Shown: positions 1-6,745 of the stretch, one piece after another | How the letters are laid out: the number at the start of each line of letters is the position of its first letter | Position numbering within the stretch: the stretch's first letter is position 1 | From: Chloroflexota bacterium | Lineage (GTDB): Bacteria; Chloroflexota; Dehalococcoidia; SZUA-161 | DNA: 11,346 nt | Direction: 5' to 3' | NCBI GenBank assembly: GCA_003229915.1 | Contig: QIGA01000054.1 | Location: 1-11,346, forward strand | Notes under the pieces: model-generated | The model's database searches: none | Told to the model about the DNA's origin: nothing | Seen by the model: only the letters and a program-made list of their open reading frames with translations | Position numbers and translations under genes: made by a program

Positions 1-175
1 ACCTTCTGAATGCTTGCTGCTTGCTTGATTATAACAAAGGGGCAACTGAAGAACAACCATAGAGGCTGCCGATCGCAGATTTCTGCCGCCGGTTGCGATG
101 GGGATTGGAAAGCTGCAAATTCAGCCTCATATTGCTTGGTGAACAATCCAGTGTACAATTAGGCAACGCGTGGTG
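1..175. other. Upstream non-coding region
   Basis: No coding frame of useful length is visible. An inverted repeat ATCGCA/TGCGAT (72-77 with 94-99) encloses part of a shorter one, GCAGA/TCTGC (75-79 with 82-86), and the two cannot form fully at once. A weak extra promoter is possible (TTGCTT at 132-137 and TACAAT at 154-159, 16 bp apart). Nothing ties these to a function. Confidence 0.3.
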
Positions 176-215
176 TTGACAAAAGATTATACTACATGGT
201 AGTATCTGGTATACT
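176..215 (+). promoter_or_regulatory. csoR promoter with overlapping operator-like dyad
   Basis: A perfect -35 hexamer TTGACA (176-181) is followed 18 bp later by TAGTAT (200-205), a 4/6 match to the -10 consensus. A better -10-like hexamer, TATACT, occurs at 188-193 and 210-215 but lacks a well-placed -35. Between and over these lies a perfect 17-bp inverted repeat, ATACTACATGGTAGTAT (189-205), with 7-bp arms and a 3-nt centre. A third half-site ATACT (211-215) forms a second, shorter dyad with AGTAT (201-205). A symmetric site in the spacer and on the -10, directly before a CsoR gene, is where an autoregulatory repressor would block RNA polymerase. That CsoR binds here is inference. Confidence 0.65.
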
Positions 216-260
216 CAATCTTTCACACACCAAATGCTCATTGGGCGGAAGGGGCACATA

Positions 261-563
261 ATGAACAGTATGTCTACAGTGGCAGGGCGCTATCGATACA
301 GCAAGAATACGGGCCCCCTCGTCACGAGGATAAAGAAAATCGAGGGTCAGGCCAGGGGCATCCAGCGTATGATCGAAGAGAACCGCTATTGTATCGATAT
401 CGTGCAGCAGCTAACTGCTCTCTCTGCGGCTGGCGATGAGCTCTCGCTCCTAATTCTGCAGGACCATATCGAAGGGTGCGTTGCTGACGCCATCAGAGAA
501 CAGCATGGAGAACATCATATCAAAGAGCTGATGGCCACCATCAAGAAAGCTATGAAGAGGTGA
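261..563 (+). CDS. csoR: CsoR-family copper-sensing transcriptional repressor
   Basis: This encodes a small all-helical DNA-binding repressor of the CsoR/RcnR family (DUF156), which releases DNA when it binds Cu(I). I chose ATG 261 (100 residues) over the upstream ATG 234 because GGAAGGGG (247-254) lies 6 nt before it. The family core is clear: RIKKIEGQARGI at 23-34, the NRYC motif at 41-44 and DHIEGC at 68-73. Using the Mycobacterium CsoR fingerprint, the ligands C44, H69 and C73 are present at the canonical spacing (25 and 4 residues). The second-shell Tyr (Y43) and Glu (E89) are also present. This argues for copper rather than nickel, formaldehyde or persulfide sensing. The C-terminal tail is short and has extra histidines (H82, H85, H86). 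The gene is first in the cluster, behind its own dyad-containing promoter, and copA lies 1.9 kb downstream, which supports copper control of the cluster. Confidence 0.93.
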   Translation: MNSMSTVAGRYRYSKNTGPLVTRIKKIEGQARGIQRMIEENRYCIDIVQQLTALSAAGDELSLLILQDHIEGCVADAIREQHGEHHIKELMATIKKAMKR

Positions 564-632
564 CAGGACGAAGAGGATAGTCCTTTCGATCCCTGCGCCA
601 CGTTGGCAACAGGGTGGTTGAACGCATTCATA

Positions 633-816
633 ATGGACAAAAGCTCGTGCTCCTCAGGGAATTGTCCAGCGGAGGACAGCGGCATAGATGACCGCTGCGG
701 CGTGGTTCATGCTGGCCCTTTCCCCCATCGCCAGCGAAGAAGGAGAGTGGATTGTGGATACAGGCACTCTTATTCAACGCTCGAAGTTTGATGAATCTCA
801 GGTGACGGAGGTCTAA
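633..816 (+). pseudogene. Possible frameshifted or very small Cys-rich gene
   Basis: Two overlapping short frames fill the gap between csoR and the first methyltransferase. The first opens at ATG 633 and reads MDKSSCSSGNCPAEDSG before becoming arginine-rich and implausible; it stops at 791. The second opens at ATG 688, directly after an in-frame TAG (685-687), and reads 42 residues, including WFMLALSPIAS and WIVDTGTLIQRS, ending with TAA at 814-816. A GGAGG (671-675) lies 12 nt before ATG 688. The first half of one frame and the whole of the other look protein-like, which is the pattern left by a single frameshift near 685-720. I do not recognise the product. The CSSGNC segment could bind metal. 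Alternatively the second frame alone is a real small gene, or neither is coding. Confidence 0.3.
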
Positions 817-818
817 GA

Positions 819-1553
819 ATGCAACGGAAGATTCTCAATAGTAATCAGTATAGTCGAGGAATAGCAGAGTTTTACGATCTGATTACAAACAGTGGTTACT
901 ACGATTATGAAGGATTAGTTCAGATAATCGAATCGATTCTGGGTGACCGAAGAAAGGTTTTGGAAATAGGCATAGGAACAGGCAACGTTGCAATTCCGCT
1001 GGCAAAACATGGCTTTGATGTCGATGGTATTGATCCTTCTTGGCCGATGCTGACTATTGCCAGGGAAAAAGCTAATAAGGAGGGATTGCAGATCGGTTTG
1101 TATCCGCAAGATTGCTTGGAGTTGGACTTGCCATGCAAATACGACGCTGTATTATCACACGGTGGAGCCGTAATTTGTATCAGAGGTAGAGACGGCCTGG
1201 TTTTCGAAAGTTATCTGCCCACGCTGGAGCAGAACTATAAGGCTCTACAAAATGTTTTCCATCATCTAAACGGAAATGGGCTGTTCATAGTCAATATTCA
1301 AAAGGAGCACGATTCTCAAGCGACATTACAATTGGGGGATAATCTTCATTACTCCTCTTCAGTTGAATATTCTAATAGTCTCGTGAAAAAAACACACTAT
1401 GTAACGAGAGAGGAGGAAATATTAATGGAGCAAACCTTTGAGATAAGAAGATTTGATAGGAAAGCCATTGATGACGTATTAAAGCAAATTGGCTTCAGTG
1501 TCCTGGGAGAGGATGAAACAGGGAGTTTTTATGTTCTGGGGGTTATAGATTGA
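819..1553 (+). CDS. Class I SAM-dependent methyltransferase
   Basis: The product is a 244-residue Rossmann-fold methyltransferase. The SAM-binding motif I is VLEIGIGTGNVAIPL (47-61), the acidic end of strand 2 is in VDGIDPSWPML (68-78, D72), and a motif-III-like segment YDAVLSHGG (108-116) follows. The last 80 residues carry a predicted beta-rich part (THYVTREEEILMEQTFEIRRF), as in many small-molecule methyltransferases. The substrate cannot be told. No Cys ligand set like that of arsenite methyltransferase ArsM is visible. ATG 819 is supported by GGAGGT (807-812), 6 nt away. Base composition and codons (AAA, ATT, AGA) are more AT-rich than in copA or treT, suggesting a different origin. Its TGA (1551-1553) overlaps the ATG (1553) of a tiny downstream ORF. 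Confidence 0.88.
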   Translation: MQRKILNSNQYSRGIAEFYDLITNSGYYDYEGLVQIIESILGDRRKVLEIGIGTGNVAIPLAKHGFDVDGIDPSWPMLTIAREKANKEGLQIGLYPQDCLELDLPCKYDAVLSHGGAVICIRGRDGLVFESYLPTLEQNYKALQNVFHHLNGNGLFIVNIQKEHDSQATLQLGDNLHYSSSVEYSNSLVKKTHYVTREEEILMEQTFEIRRFDRKAIDDVLKQIGFSVLGEDETGSFYVLGVID

Positions 1554-1669
1554 TGGGAGCAAAGGAGTCTGAACAGAGAGGGATGAATAAGCACACGTTA
1601 ATTATTGCTATGCCCTCTCTTGCACATATTCATGATGCGGAGCATGCACAAAGGGAGTGCCGATGGTGA
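1553..1669 (+). CDS. Tiny ORF of 38 residues between the methyltransferases
   Basis: This reads from ATG 1553, which shares its A with the TGA of the upstream methyltransferase, to TGA 1667-1669. The product would begin MGAKESEQRGMNKHTL and end in a His-containing stretch AHIHDAEHAQREC. There is no clear Shine-Dalgarno site; a G-run at about 1538-1542 is 10 nt upstream, and coupling to the previous gene could suffice. An inverted repeat (1575-1582 with 1613-1620) lies inside it, so the region may serve as RNA structure rather than protein. I do not recognise the sequence. Its only support is its place in a chain of overlapping stop and start codons. Confidence 0.25.
   Translation: MGAKESEQRGMNKHTLIIAMPSLAHIHDAEHAQRECRW
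1575..1620 (+). repeat. 8-bp perfect inverted repeat (hairpin)
   Basis: AGAGAGGG (1575-1582) pairs perfectly with CCCTCTCT (1613-1620) across a 30-nt loop. The 3' arm is not followed by a T-run, so a classical intrinsic terminator is unlikely. An RNA processing or translation-control stem between the two methyltransferase genes is possible. Confidence 0.4.
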
Positions 1670-1830
1670 TGGTCATGAACATTCAGTCTGCGGATACGCT
1701 TGAAGATGTAAAGCAGGCTTTACAAATATCTGAACTCGTTCCTACAGAAAAAGGGTCGTTAAGTGAAATTGCCCTCAGTCCGTCCTCGCAAATTTTTTGT
1801 GAATACTCATTTGGATGTTTGTATATATGA
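1663..1830 (+). CDS. Small protein of 55 residues, coupled to the next methyltransferase
   Basis: This short frame has good translation signals. AAGGGAG (1651-1657) lies 5 nt before ATG 1663, and the TGA stop (1828-1830) overlaps ATG 1827 of the next methyltransferase in the ATGA arrangement typical of coupled genes. In-frame ATGs at 1669 and 1675 are alternative starts; ATG 1669 overlaps the TGA of the preceding tiny ORF. The product contains MNIQSADTLEDVKQALQI, which looks like a normal amphipathic helical segment, then a Ser-rich stretch and a C-terminal Cys-containing tail. I cannot assign a family. It could be a genuine small partner protein, a translational leader for the methyltransferase, or the remnant N-terminus of a lost enzyme. 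Confidence 0.5.
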   Translation: MVMVMNIQSADTLEDVKQALQISELVPTEKGSLSEIALSPSSQIFCEYSFGCLYI

Positions 1831-2444
1831 ATGGAAGTAAAGTTAAGAAACTTTATGCGATTGGTAATGCAAAGTGGTATGATTATTCTAAGCGGGTATG
1901 GAATAAGCTTGCTGCTTCTAAAGCTGAAGACCAATTAAGTAGTTTTTTACAGAATAACCTGGATGAGACTAAAACCATTCTGGAACTTGGCTGTGGAACA
2001 GCACTCAATCTTGAGAAAGTGTTTTCTCTTAATCTTAAATTTAAAGAATACTTGGGTTTAGATTTTTCACCGGATATGCTAAGAATTGCGAAAGGCAAAT
2101 TTATGAATATCCCCCACGTGGAGTTTAAACAAAAAGATATCACAACATTAGAGGATATAAATAAAGAATTTGATATCGTACTATGTACATGGGTTTTATC
2201 TCATCTGCAATCTCCTTCACATCTAGTCAACCAAGCACAAGAATTGTTAACTGCGCGAGGAAAATTTTTCCTTATTTTTTTCAGCAAGCCAAGTTGGTAT
2301 GTAAATTTTTGGGCGTCTCCCTTCGCAGGCGGCTTATTCAGATCATATGGTGTTCGGGATGAAGAAATCAGGAAGTTCAAGAATATAAAGATAAAACATA
2401 GTTTCTCAGCTAACATCACAACAACTATTGAAATTGATAAATAA
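1827..2444 (+). CDS. Second class I SAM-dependent methyltransferase
   Basis: The product is a methyltransferase of about 205 residues, in the Methyltransf_11/25-like class. Motif I is ILELGCGTALNLEKV, with the ELGCGT core at 53-58. The strand-2 acid is in YLGLDFSPDMLRIA (D79), and EFDIVLCTWVLSH (from about residue 115) is the strand-4 motif. It is a little short for the class and lacks an obvious extra substrate-binding domain at the C-terminus. ATG 1827 is preferred over ATG 1815 because it overlaps the TGA of the preceding small ORF (ATGA). A weak GGATG (1813-1817) lies upstream. This is the most AT-rich gene in the window, rich in Lys, Phe and Ile, and contrasts sharply with copA, which begins 45 bp later. 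Transfer from another genome is likely. The substrate is unknown. Confidence 0.86.
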   Translation: MNGSKVKKLYAIGNAKWYDYSKRVWNKLAASKAEDQLSSFLQNNLDETKTILELGCGTALNLEKVFSLNLKFKEYLGLDFSPDMLRIAKGKFMNIPHVEFKQKDITTLEDINKEFDIVLCTWVLSHLQSPSHLVNQAQELLTARGKFFLIFFSKPSWYVNFWASPFAGGLFRSYGVRDEEIRKFKNIKIKHSFSANITTTIEIDK

Positions 2445-2489
2445 TATGGGAAGGCTGAAGCAGGCTACATGCAAAACAGGAGGTAGGCC

Positions 2490-5438
2490 ATGTCAGTAGC
2501 TGAAATAGCAGTCACTCTGGGTGGATTGGGCGCTATCGCATTCCTGGCCTGGTTTTTCTTCGGGCCCAAGAAGGCCCGGGTGGCCCAGATTAAGGGAAAT
2601 GTGCAGGAGATAGAAGTTACCGTTAAGGGCGGGTATTCACCGGACACTATTCGGGTCCAAAAAGGTGTCCCACTTCGGCTGATATTCAACCGACAGGAGG
2701 CAGGTGACTGCAGTTCGCGGGTGGTATTACCCGATTTCCAAGTGAGCAAAACACTGGCCGCCTTTGCCAAGACCACACTGGAGTTCACCCCCGACAAAGC
2801 TGGAGAGTTCGGTTTTGCCTGCGGGATGAACATGATCCACGGCACCCTTATCGTCGAGGAAGGCGAAGGGGCCGTAGAGCCAGCCGAGGCTCAGCGCGGC
2901 AATGGCCGTACCCCTGAGCATGCCCTGGCAGTGGGCGTAGGTCCCACTATGCAGGTGGGAAAAATGGAGCAGGTAGAGTTCGCTATTGTAGGTGGAGGCG
3001 TCACCTGCCCCACCTGTGTTGTCAACATCGAGACAGTTCTCAAAGACCTCCCCGGTATGGATGAGGTACAGGTCAACTTCGGAGCCGAGCGTATCACTGC
3101 CCGGTACGACCCCAACCAAGTATCACCAGAGCAGATGCAGCAACTCATCGAGGCCACGGGCTACAAAGTCCACCGCAGGGACGAGCCCGGCACGCAGGAG
3201 ACGGAGGACCGGGAGGCCGCCGACCGACGTGCCGAGCGGCAGGACCTCAAGCGGCGGGTCATCATAGGCGCGATATTGACGGCTCCCGTGCTCTTCGCGG
3301 TGATGGCGGATGAGTTCTTCGGCGCGTCATGGCTGCCTTCCATTTTACTGAACCGCTGGCTCCAGTTTGGCCTGATCGCCCCCGTGATGCTCTATACCGG
3401 CTGGCCCATCCACCGCACCGGCTGGCTAACCCTGCGTCACCGCACCGCCGACATGAACACGCTCATCACCATAGGAACCACTGCCGCCTTCGGATACAGC
3501 TTGGTGGTCACGGCAGCCCCCGGCGTGCTGCCGCAAGATCTCCGCGAGGTCTACTACGAGGCGGTAGGCTTTATCCTCACTCTCATCCTGCTGGGGCGCC
3601 TCCTGGAGGCCATCGCCAAGGGCGGCACCAGCGAGGCCATTCGCAAGCTCATCGGACTCCAAGCCAAGACCGCCCGCGTGGTCCGCGACGGGCGCGAGGA
3701 GGACATCCCCATTGAGCAGGTTCAGATGGGCGACATTGTAGTGGTCCGCCCCGGGGAGAAAGTGCCAGTAGATGGAGAGGTCGTGGAAGGTCGCTCCACG
3801 CTGGACGAGTCCATGGTCACCGGGGAGAGCCTACCAGTTACCAAGGGCGAGGGCGACACTGTAATTGGAGCTACTATCAACCAGACAGGGGCTTTCCGGT
3901 TCAAGGCCACAAATGTGGGCAAGGACACCATGCTCTCTCAGATTATCCGGCTCGTGGAGCAGGCGCAGGGCTCCAAGGCCCCCATCCAGCGTCTGGTGGA
4001 CTTGGTTGCCAGCCGCTTCGTCCCTGTGGTTATATTCATCGCCATCGGCACCTTTATAGTCTGGTTCAACTTCGGGCCCACACCTGCCCTCATCTTCGCC
4101 CTGGTCAACGCGGTGGCCGTGCTTATCATCGCCTGCCCCTGCGCCCTGGGGCTGGCCACTCCCCTCTCCATCATGGTGGGAACCGGCAAGGGCGCACAGA
4201 ACGGCATTCTCATCCGCTCTGCCGAGGCTCTCGAGATCGCTCACAAGCTGCAGACCCTTATCCTGGACAAGACTGGCACCATCACCAAGGGACAGCCGTC
4301 GCTGACAGATGTGGTTCCCGTTGACAACGTTGCGGAAGACGAGCTGTTGCGGCTGGTGGCATCGGCGGAGCGCTCGTCGGAGCACCCTCTGGGACAGGCT
4401 ATCATCCAGGGTGCCAAGGATCGGGGGCTGGAGCTGGCGGAACCGTCCGAATTCCAGTCGATCACGGGCAAGGGCATCCAGGTGACAATAGACGGACGCC
4501 AGGTGCTGGTGGGCAACCGTCGCCTGCTGGAGGATGCCGGTATAGAAACCAGTGCGCTGGAGCAGCATGCCGAGCGCCTGGCGACGGAGGGAAAGACCCC
4601 CATGTTTGCTGCGGTAGACGGCAGTCCAGCAGGGGTGGTCGCCGTAGCCGACACCGTCAAGGAGGACTCCGCGGCCGTTGTAGCTACGCTGCGGCGCCTT
4701 GGCATCGAAGTGGTGATGATAACCGGCGACAACCGCCGCACCGCGGAGGCTATAGCCCGGCAGGTAGGCATCGAGCGAGTTCTGGCCGAGGTCATGCCAC
4801 AGGACAAGGCACTGGAGGTCAAGCGCCTTCAGGGAGAGAACAAGATAGTGGGCATGGTGGGCGACGGCATTAACGATGCCCCCGCCCTGGCCCAGGCGGA
4901 TGTTGGCATCGCCATCGGCACCGGTACGGATGTGGCCATTGAAGCTTCAGACATAACGCTGATCTCGGGCGGTCTGAATGGCGTGGTGACGGCCATAACC
5001 TTGAGCCGCGCCACCATGCGGAACATCAGGCAGAACCTGGTGTTCGCCTACATCTACAACGCCGCGGGAATTCCCCTGGCCGCGGGTGTGCTTTATCCAG
5101 CCTTTGGCCTGCTGTTAAGCCCCCTGATCGCGGCGGCTGCCATGTCCCTCAGCTCGCTGTCTGTGGTTACCAACGCCAACCGACTGCGGGGCTACAAACC
5201 TATGGCCCTGGCAGCGGCAGGAGCACCTCTGCCAGCAACAGCTCCCAAGGTAGAGGTCAGAGAACAAAAAACTCAAAAGGAGGAAGCAATGGCAACCGTG
5301 AAGGACCCGGTATGCGGGATGGACATTGACCCCAACAACGCAGCCGCCACAGAGGAGCACCAGGATAAGACTTACCACTTCTGCTCAGCGGCCTGCCACG
5401 ACAAATTCAAGGCCGAGCCGCCGAGGTACGTAGCATGA
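2490..5438 (+). CDS. copA: Cu(I)-exporting P1B-type ATPase with cupredoxin, HMA and YHS domains
   Basis: The 982-residue product is a copper efflux pump, longer than the usual roughly 750-850. In order it has an N-terminal membrane segment (4-24) followed by KKAR; a cupredoxin-like domain (about 38-123) with C74 and the CGMNMIHG site (111-118); an HMA domain (about 160-228) with the TCPTC metal site (172-176); and the P-type core. Core motifs are TGES (444-447), CPC in the transport helix (549-551), DKTGT with catalytic D593, HP (632-633) and GDGINDAP (791-798). The late helices carry YN (856-857) and MSLSS (885-889), the P1B-1 signature for Cu(I). A C-terminal YHS domain (about 936-975) has DPVCGM and C965/C969. 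AGGAGG (2478-2483), 6 nt before ATG 2490, fixes the start. The stop overlaps the treT start (ATGA). CsoR upstream supports copper-responsive expression. Confidence 0.95.
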   Translation: MSVAEIAVTLGGLGAIAFLAWFFFGPKKARVAQIKGNVQEIEVTVKGGYSPDTIRVQKGVPLRLIFNRQEAGDCSSRVVLPDFQVSKTLAAFAKTTLEFTPDKAGEFGFACGMNMIHGTLIVEEGEGAVEPAEAQRGNGRTPEHALAVGVGPTMQVGKMEQVEFAIVGGGVTCPTCVVNIETVLKDLPGMDEVQVNFGAERITARYDPNQVSPEQMQQLIEATGYKVHRRDEPGTQETEDREAADRRAERQDLKRRVIIGAILTAPVLFAVMADEFFGASWLPSILLNRWLQFGLIAPVMLYTGWPIHRTGWLTLRHRTADMNTLITIGTTAAFGYSLVVTAAPGVLPQDLREVYYEAVGFILTLILLGRLLEAIAKGGTSEAIRKLIGLQAKTARVVRDGREEDIPIEQVQMGDIVVVRPGEKVPVDGEVVEGRSTLDESMVTGESLPVTKGEGDTVIGATINQTGAFRFKATNVGKDTMLSQIIRLVEQAQGSKAPIQRLVDLVASRFVPVVIFIAIGTFIVWFNFGPTPALIFALVNAVAVLIIACPCALGLATPLSIMVGTGKGAQNGILIRSAEALEIAHKLQTLILDKTGTITKGQPSLTDVVPVDNVAEDELLRLVASAERSSEHPLGQAIIQGAKDRGLELAEPSEFQSITGKGIQVTIDGRQVLVGNRRLLEDAGIETSALEQHAERLATEGKTPMFAAVDGSPAGVVAVADTVKEDSAAVVATLRRLGIEVVMITGDNRRTAEAIARQVGIERVLAEVMPQDKALEVKRLQGENKIVGMVGDGINDAPALAQADVGIAIGTGTDVAIEASDITLISGGLNGVVTAITLSRATMRNIRQNLVFAYIYNAAGIPLAAGVLYPAFGLLLSPLIAAAAMSLSSLSVVTNANRLRGYKPMALAAAGAPLPATAPKVEVREQKTQKEEAMATVKDPVCGMDIDPNNAAATEEHQDKTYHFCSAACHDKFKAEPPRYVA
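5277..5438 (+). CDS. Internal in-frame start for a free YHS-domain protein inside copA
   Basis: Within copA, a strong Shine-Dalgarno site AAGGAGG (5277-5283) sits exactly 5 nt before an in-frame ATG (5289-5291, copA residue 934). Translation from there would give a 49-residue protein consisting only of the YHS domain: MATVKDPVCGMDIDP, then TYHFCSAACH. YHS domains bind metals through such Cys residues and often occur as separate small proteins beside copper ATPases. The linker before it is Ala/Pro-rich and low in complexity. This suggests either recent fusion of two adjacent genes through loss of a stop codon, or deliberate dual production of fused and free forms. The signal is visible in the sequence; its use in vivo is inference. 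The span given includes the ribosome binding site. Confidence 0.55.
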   Translation, partial: KEEAMATVKDPVCGMDIDPNNAAATEEHQDKTYHFCSAACHDKFKAEPPRYVA

Positions 5439-6703
5439 GTGCAGCTGACGCAGAGACTAGGACTGCCACTCTTGAACTGGTCGGGGTAAAGCACAAGTCC
5501 CTGGAGGACTATCGGCGCATAGTGGGTGATGAGCTCATTGATGAAATTCGCCTCCTGGCCACGCGCCTCAAAGGGGTCAGGCTGCTCCATGTTAATTCCA
5601 CCGCTTCAGGCGGTGGTGTGGCGGAGCTGCTGAACTCTCTGGTGCCCCTGGAACTGGATTGCGGCCTGCAGGTGGAATGGCGTGTCCTCTGCAAGGACGA
5701 AGAGCTGTTCAAAGCAACTAAGGGCTTCCATAACGCCCTCCAGGGGATGCGGTCTGTTCTAACACCTGATACCGAGCAAGTATATATCGAGAGAAACCAG
5801 CACTGCGCAGCCATGCTTGATGGCGGGCATGACGTCGTTATCGTCCATGATCCTCAGCCAGCGGCTCTGCCGCAGTTCGTGAGCTTCCCCGGTACCCGGT
5901 GGATATGGCGCTGCCATATTGATACCTCAAATCCTGACCCGAACGTATGGGGCTTCCTGCGTCCTTTCATCCAGACCTATGATGTGGCCGTGTTTACCAT
6001 GCCTGAGTTTGTCCCCTCAGACCTCGTGGGTCCCAGGATGGAGTTCATTCCCCCTGCTATCGATCCTCTGTCGCCCAAGAACCGCGCCCTCCCGAAATAC
6101 CTCTGCCGGGAAGAGGTAGCTGAGTTCGGCATTGACCTGTCACGACCGTTGATGATTCAGGTAGCTCGCTTCGATCCCTGGAAGGACCCTCAGGGGGTAA
6201 TCGAAGCCTATCGCCTGGTAAAGCAGGACCTGCCCCAGATTCAGCTAGCTCTTGTCGGAGCTATGGCGGAAGACGATCCCGAAGGTTGGGATGTCTACAA
6301 CTCGATCCGGGAAGTGGCCGCCCTAGACGCGGACATCCACATCTTCACCAACCTTACCGGCGTGGGAGCCCACGAGGTGAACTCCTTTCAAAGGGTGGCC
6401 GATGTAGTTATCCAGAAATCTATTCGTGAGGGATTTGGCCTGGTGGTCTCGGAGGCTTTGTGGAAAGGGACACCGGTGGTCGCGGGCAATACAGGTGGCA
6501 TCCCTCTCCAGATGCAAAACGGTATCGGAGGGTTTCTGGTAGACTCTGTAGAGGAATGTGCGGAGCGCGTGGCCTATCTGCTGACCCACTCGGATGAGGC
6601 TGAGGCCATTGCCCGGAGAGGGTGGGAGCGTGTGCGGGACAACTTTCTGATGCCCCAGTTGCTGCTTAACGAACTCAAGCTGGTGGAATCCACAATGGCG
6701 TAG
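5435..6703 (+). CDS. treT: Trehalose synthase, glycosyltransferring (GT4, TreT type)
   Basis: TreT joins glucose from an NDP-glucose (usually ADP- or UDP-glucose) to free glucose, making trehalose in the cytoplasm in a reversible reaction. The 422-residue product has the usual length. The N-terminal TreT motif HVNSTASGGGVAELLNSLVP (52-71) contains the glycine loop, followed by HDPQPAALP (138-146) and WRCHID (158-163). The C-terminal half has QVARFDPWKDP (242-252), with the Arg and Lys that contact the donor phosphates, and the GT4 E-x7-E pair E332/E340 in EGFGLVVSEA. The start ATG 5435 overlaps the copA TGA, so the two are probably translationally coupled. A glycogen or sucrose synthase is less likely given the N-terminal motif. 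Why trehalose synthesis is tied to copper export is unclear; a general stress operon is possible. Confidence 0.88.
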   Translation: MSAADAETRTATLELVGVKHKSLEDYRRIVGDELIDEIRLLATRLKGVRLLHVNSTASGGGVAELLNSLVPLELDCGLQVEWRVLCKDEELFKATKGFHNALQGMRSVLTPDTEQVYIERNQHCAAMLDGGHDVVIVHDPQPAALPQFVSFPGTRWIWRCHIDTSNPDPNVWGFLRPFIQTYDVAVFTMPEFVPSDLVGPRMEFIPPAIDPLSPKNRALPKYLCREEVAEFGIDLSRPLMIQVARFDPWKDPQGVIEAYRLVKQDLPQIQLALVGAMAEDDPEGWDVYNSIREVAALDADIHIFTNLTGVGAHEVNSFQRVADVVIQKSIREGFGLVVSEALWKGTPVVAGNTGGIPLQMQNGIGGFLVDSVEECAERVAYLLTHSDEAEAIARRGWERVRDNFLMPQLLLNELKLVESTMA

Positions 6704-6745
6704 ACCTTGGTTGGAATGCCTGACATAGAAGGGGGCAGAACACCG

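Noticed and set aside
575..592. Possible terminator after csoR (AGGA-TAG-TCCT with a short T stretch)
   Set aside because: The stem is only about 4 bp with a bulge in any extension, and no real T-run follows, so I do not call termination here.
3831..4568. Long open frame (245 codons) on the - strand opposite copA
   Set aside because: It lies wholly inside a strongly conserved P1B-ATPase region, its product has no recognisable domain, and it is explained as a GC-rich shadow frame.
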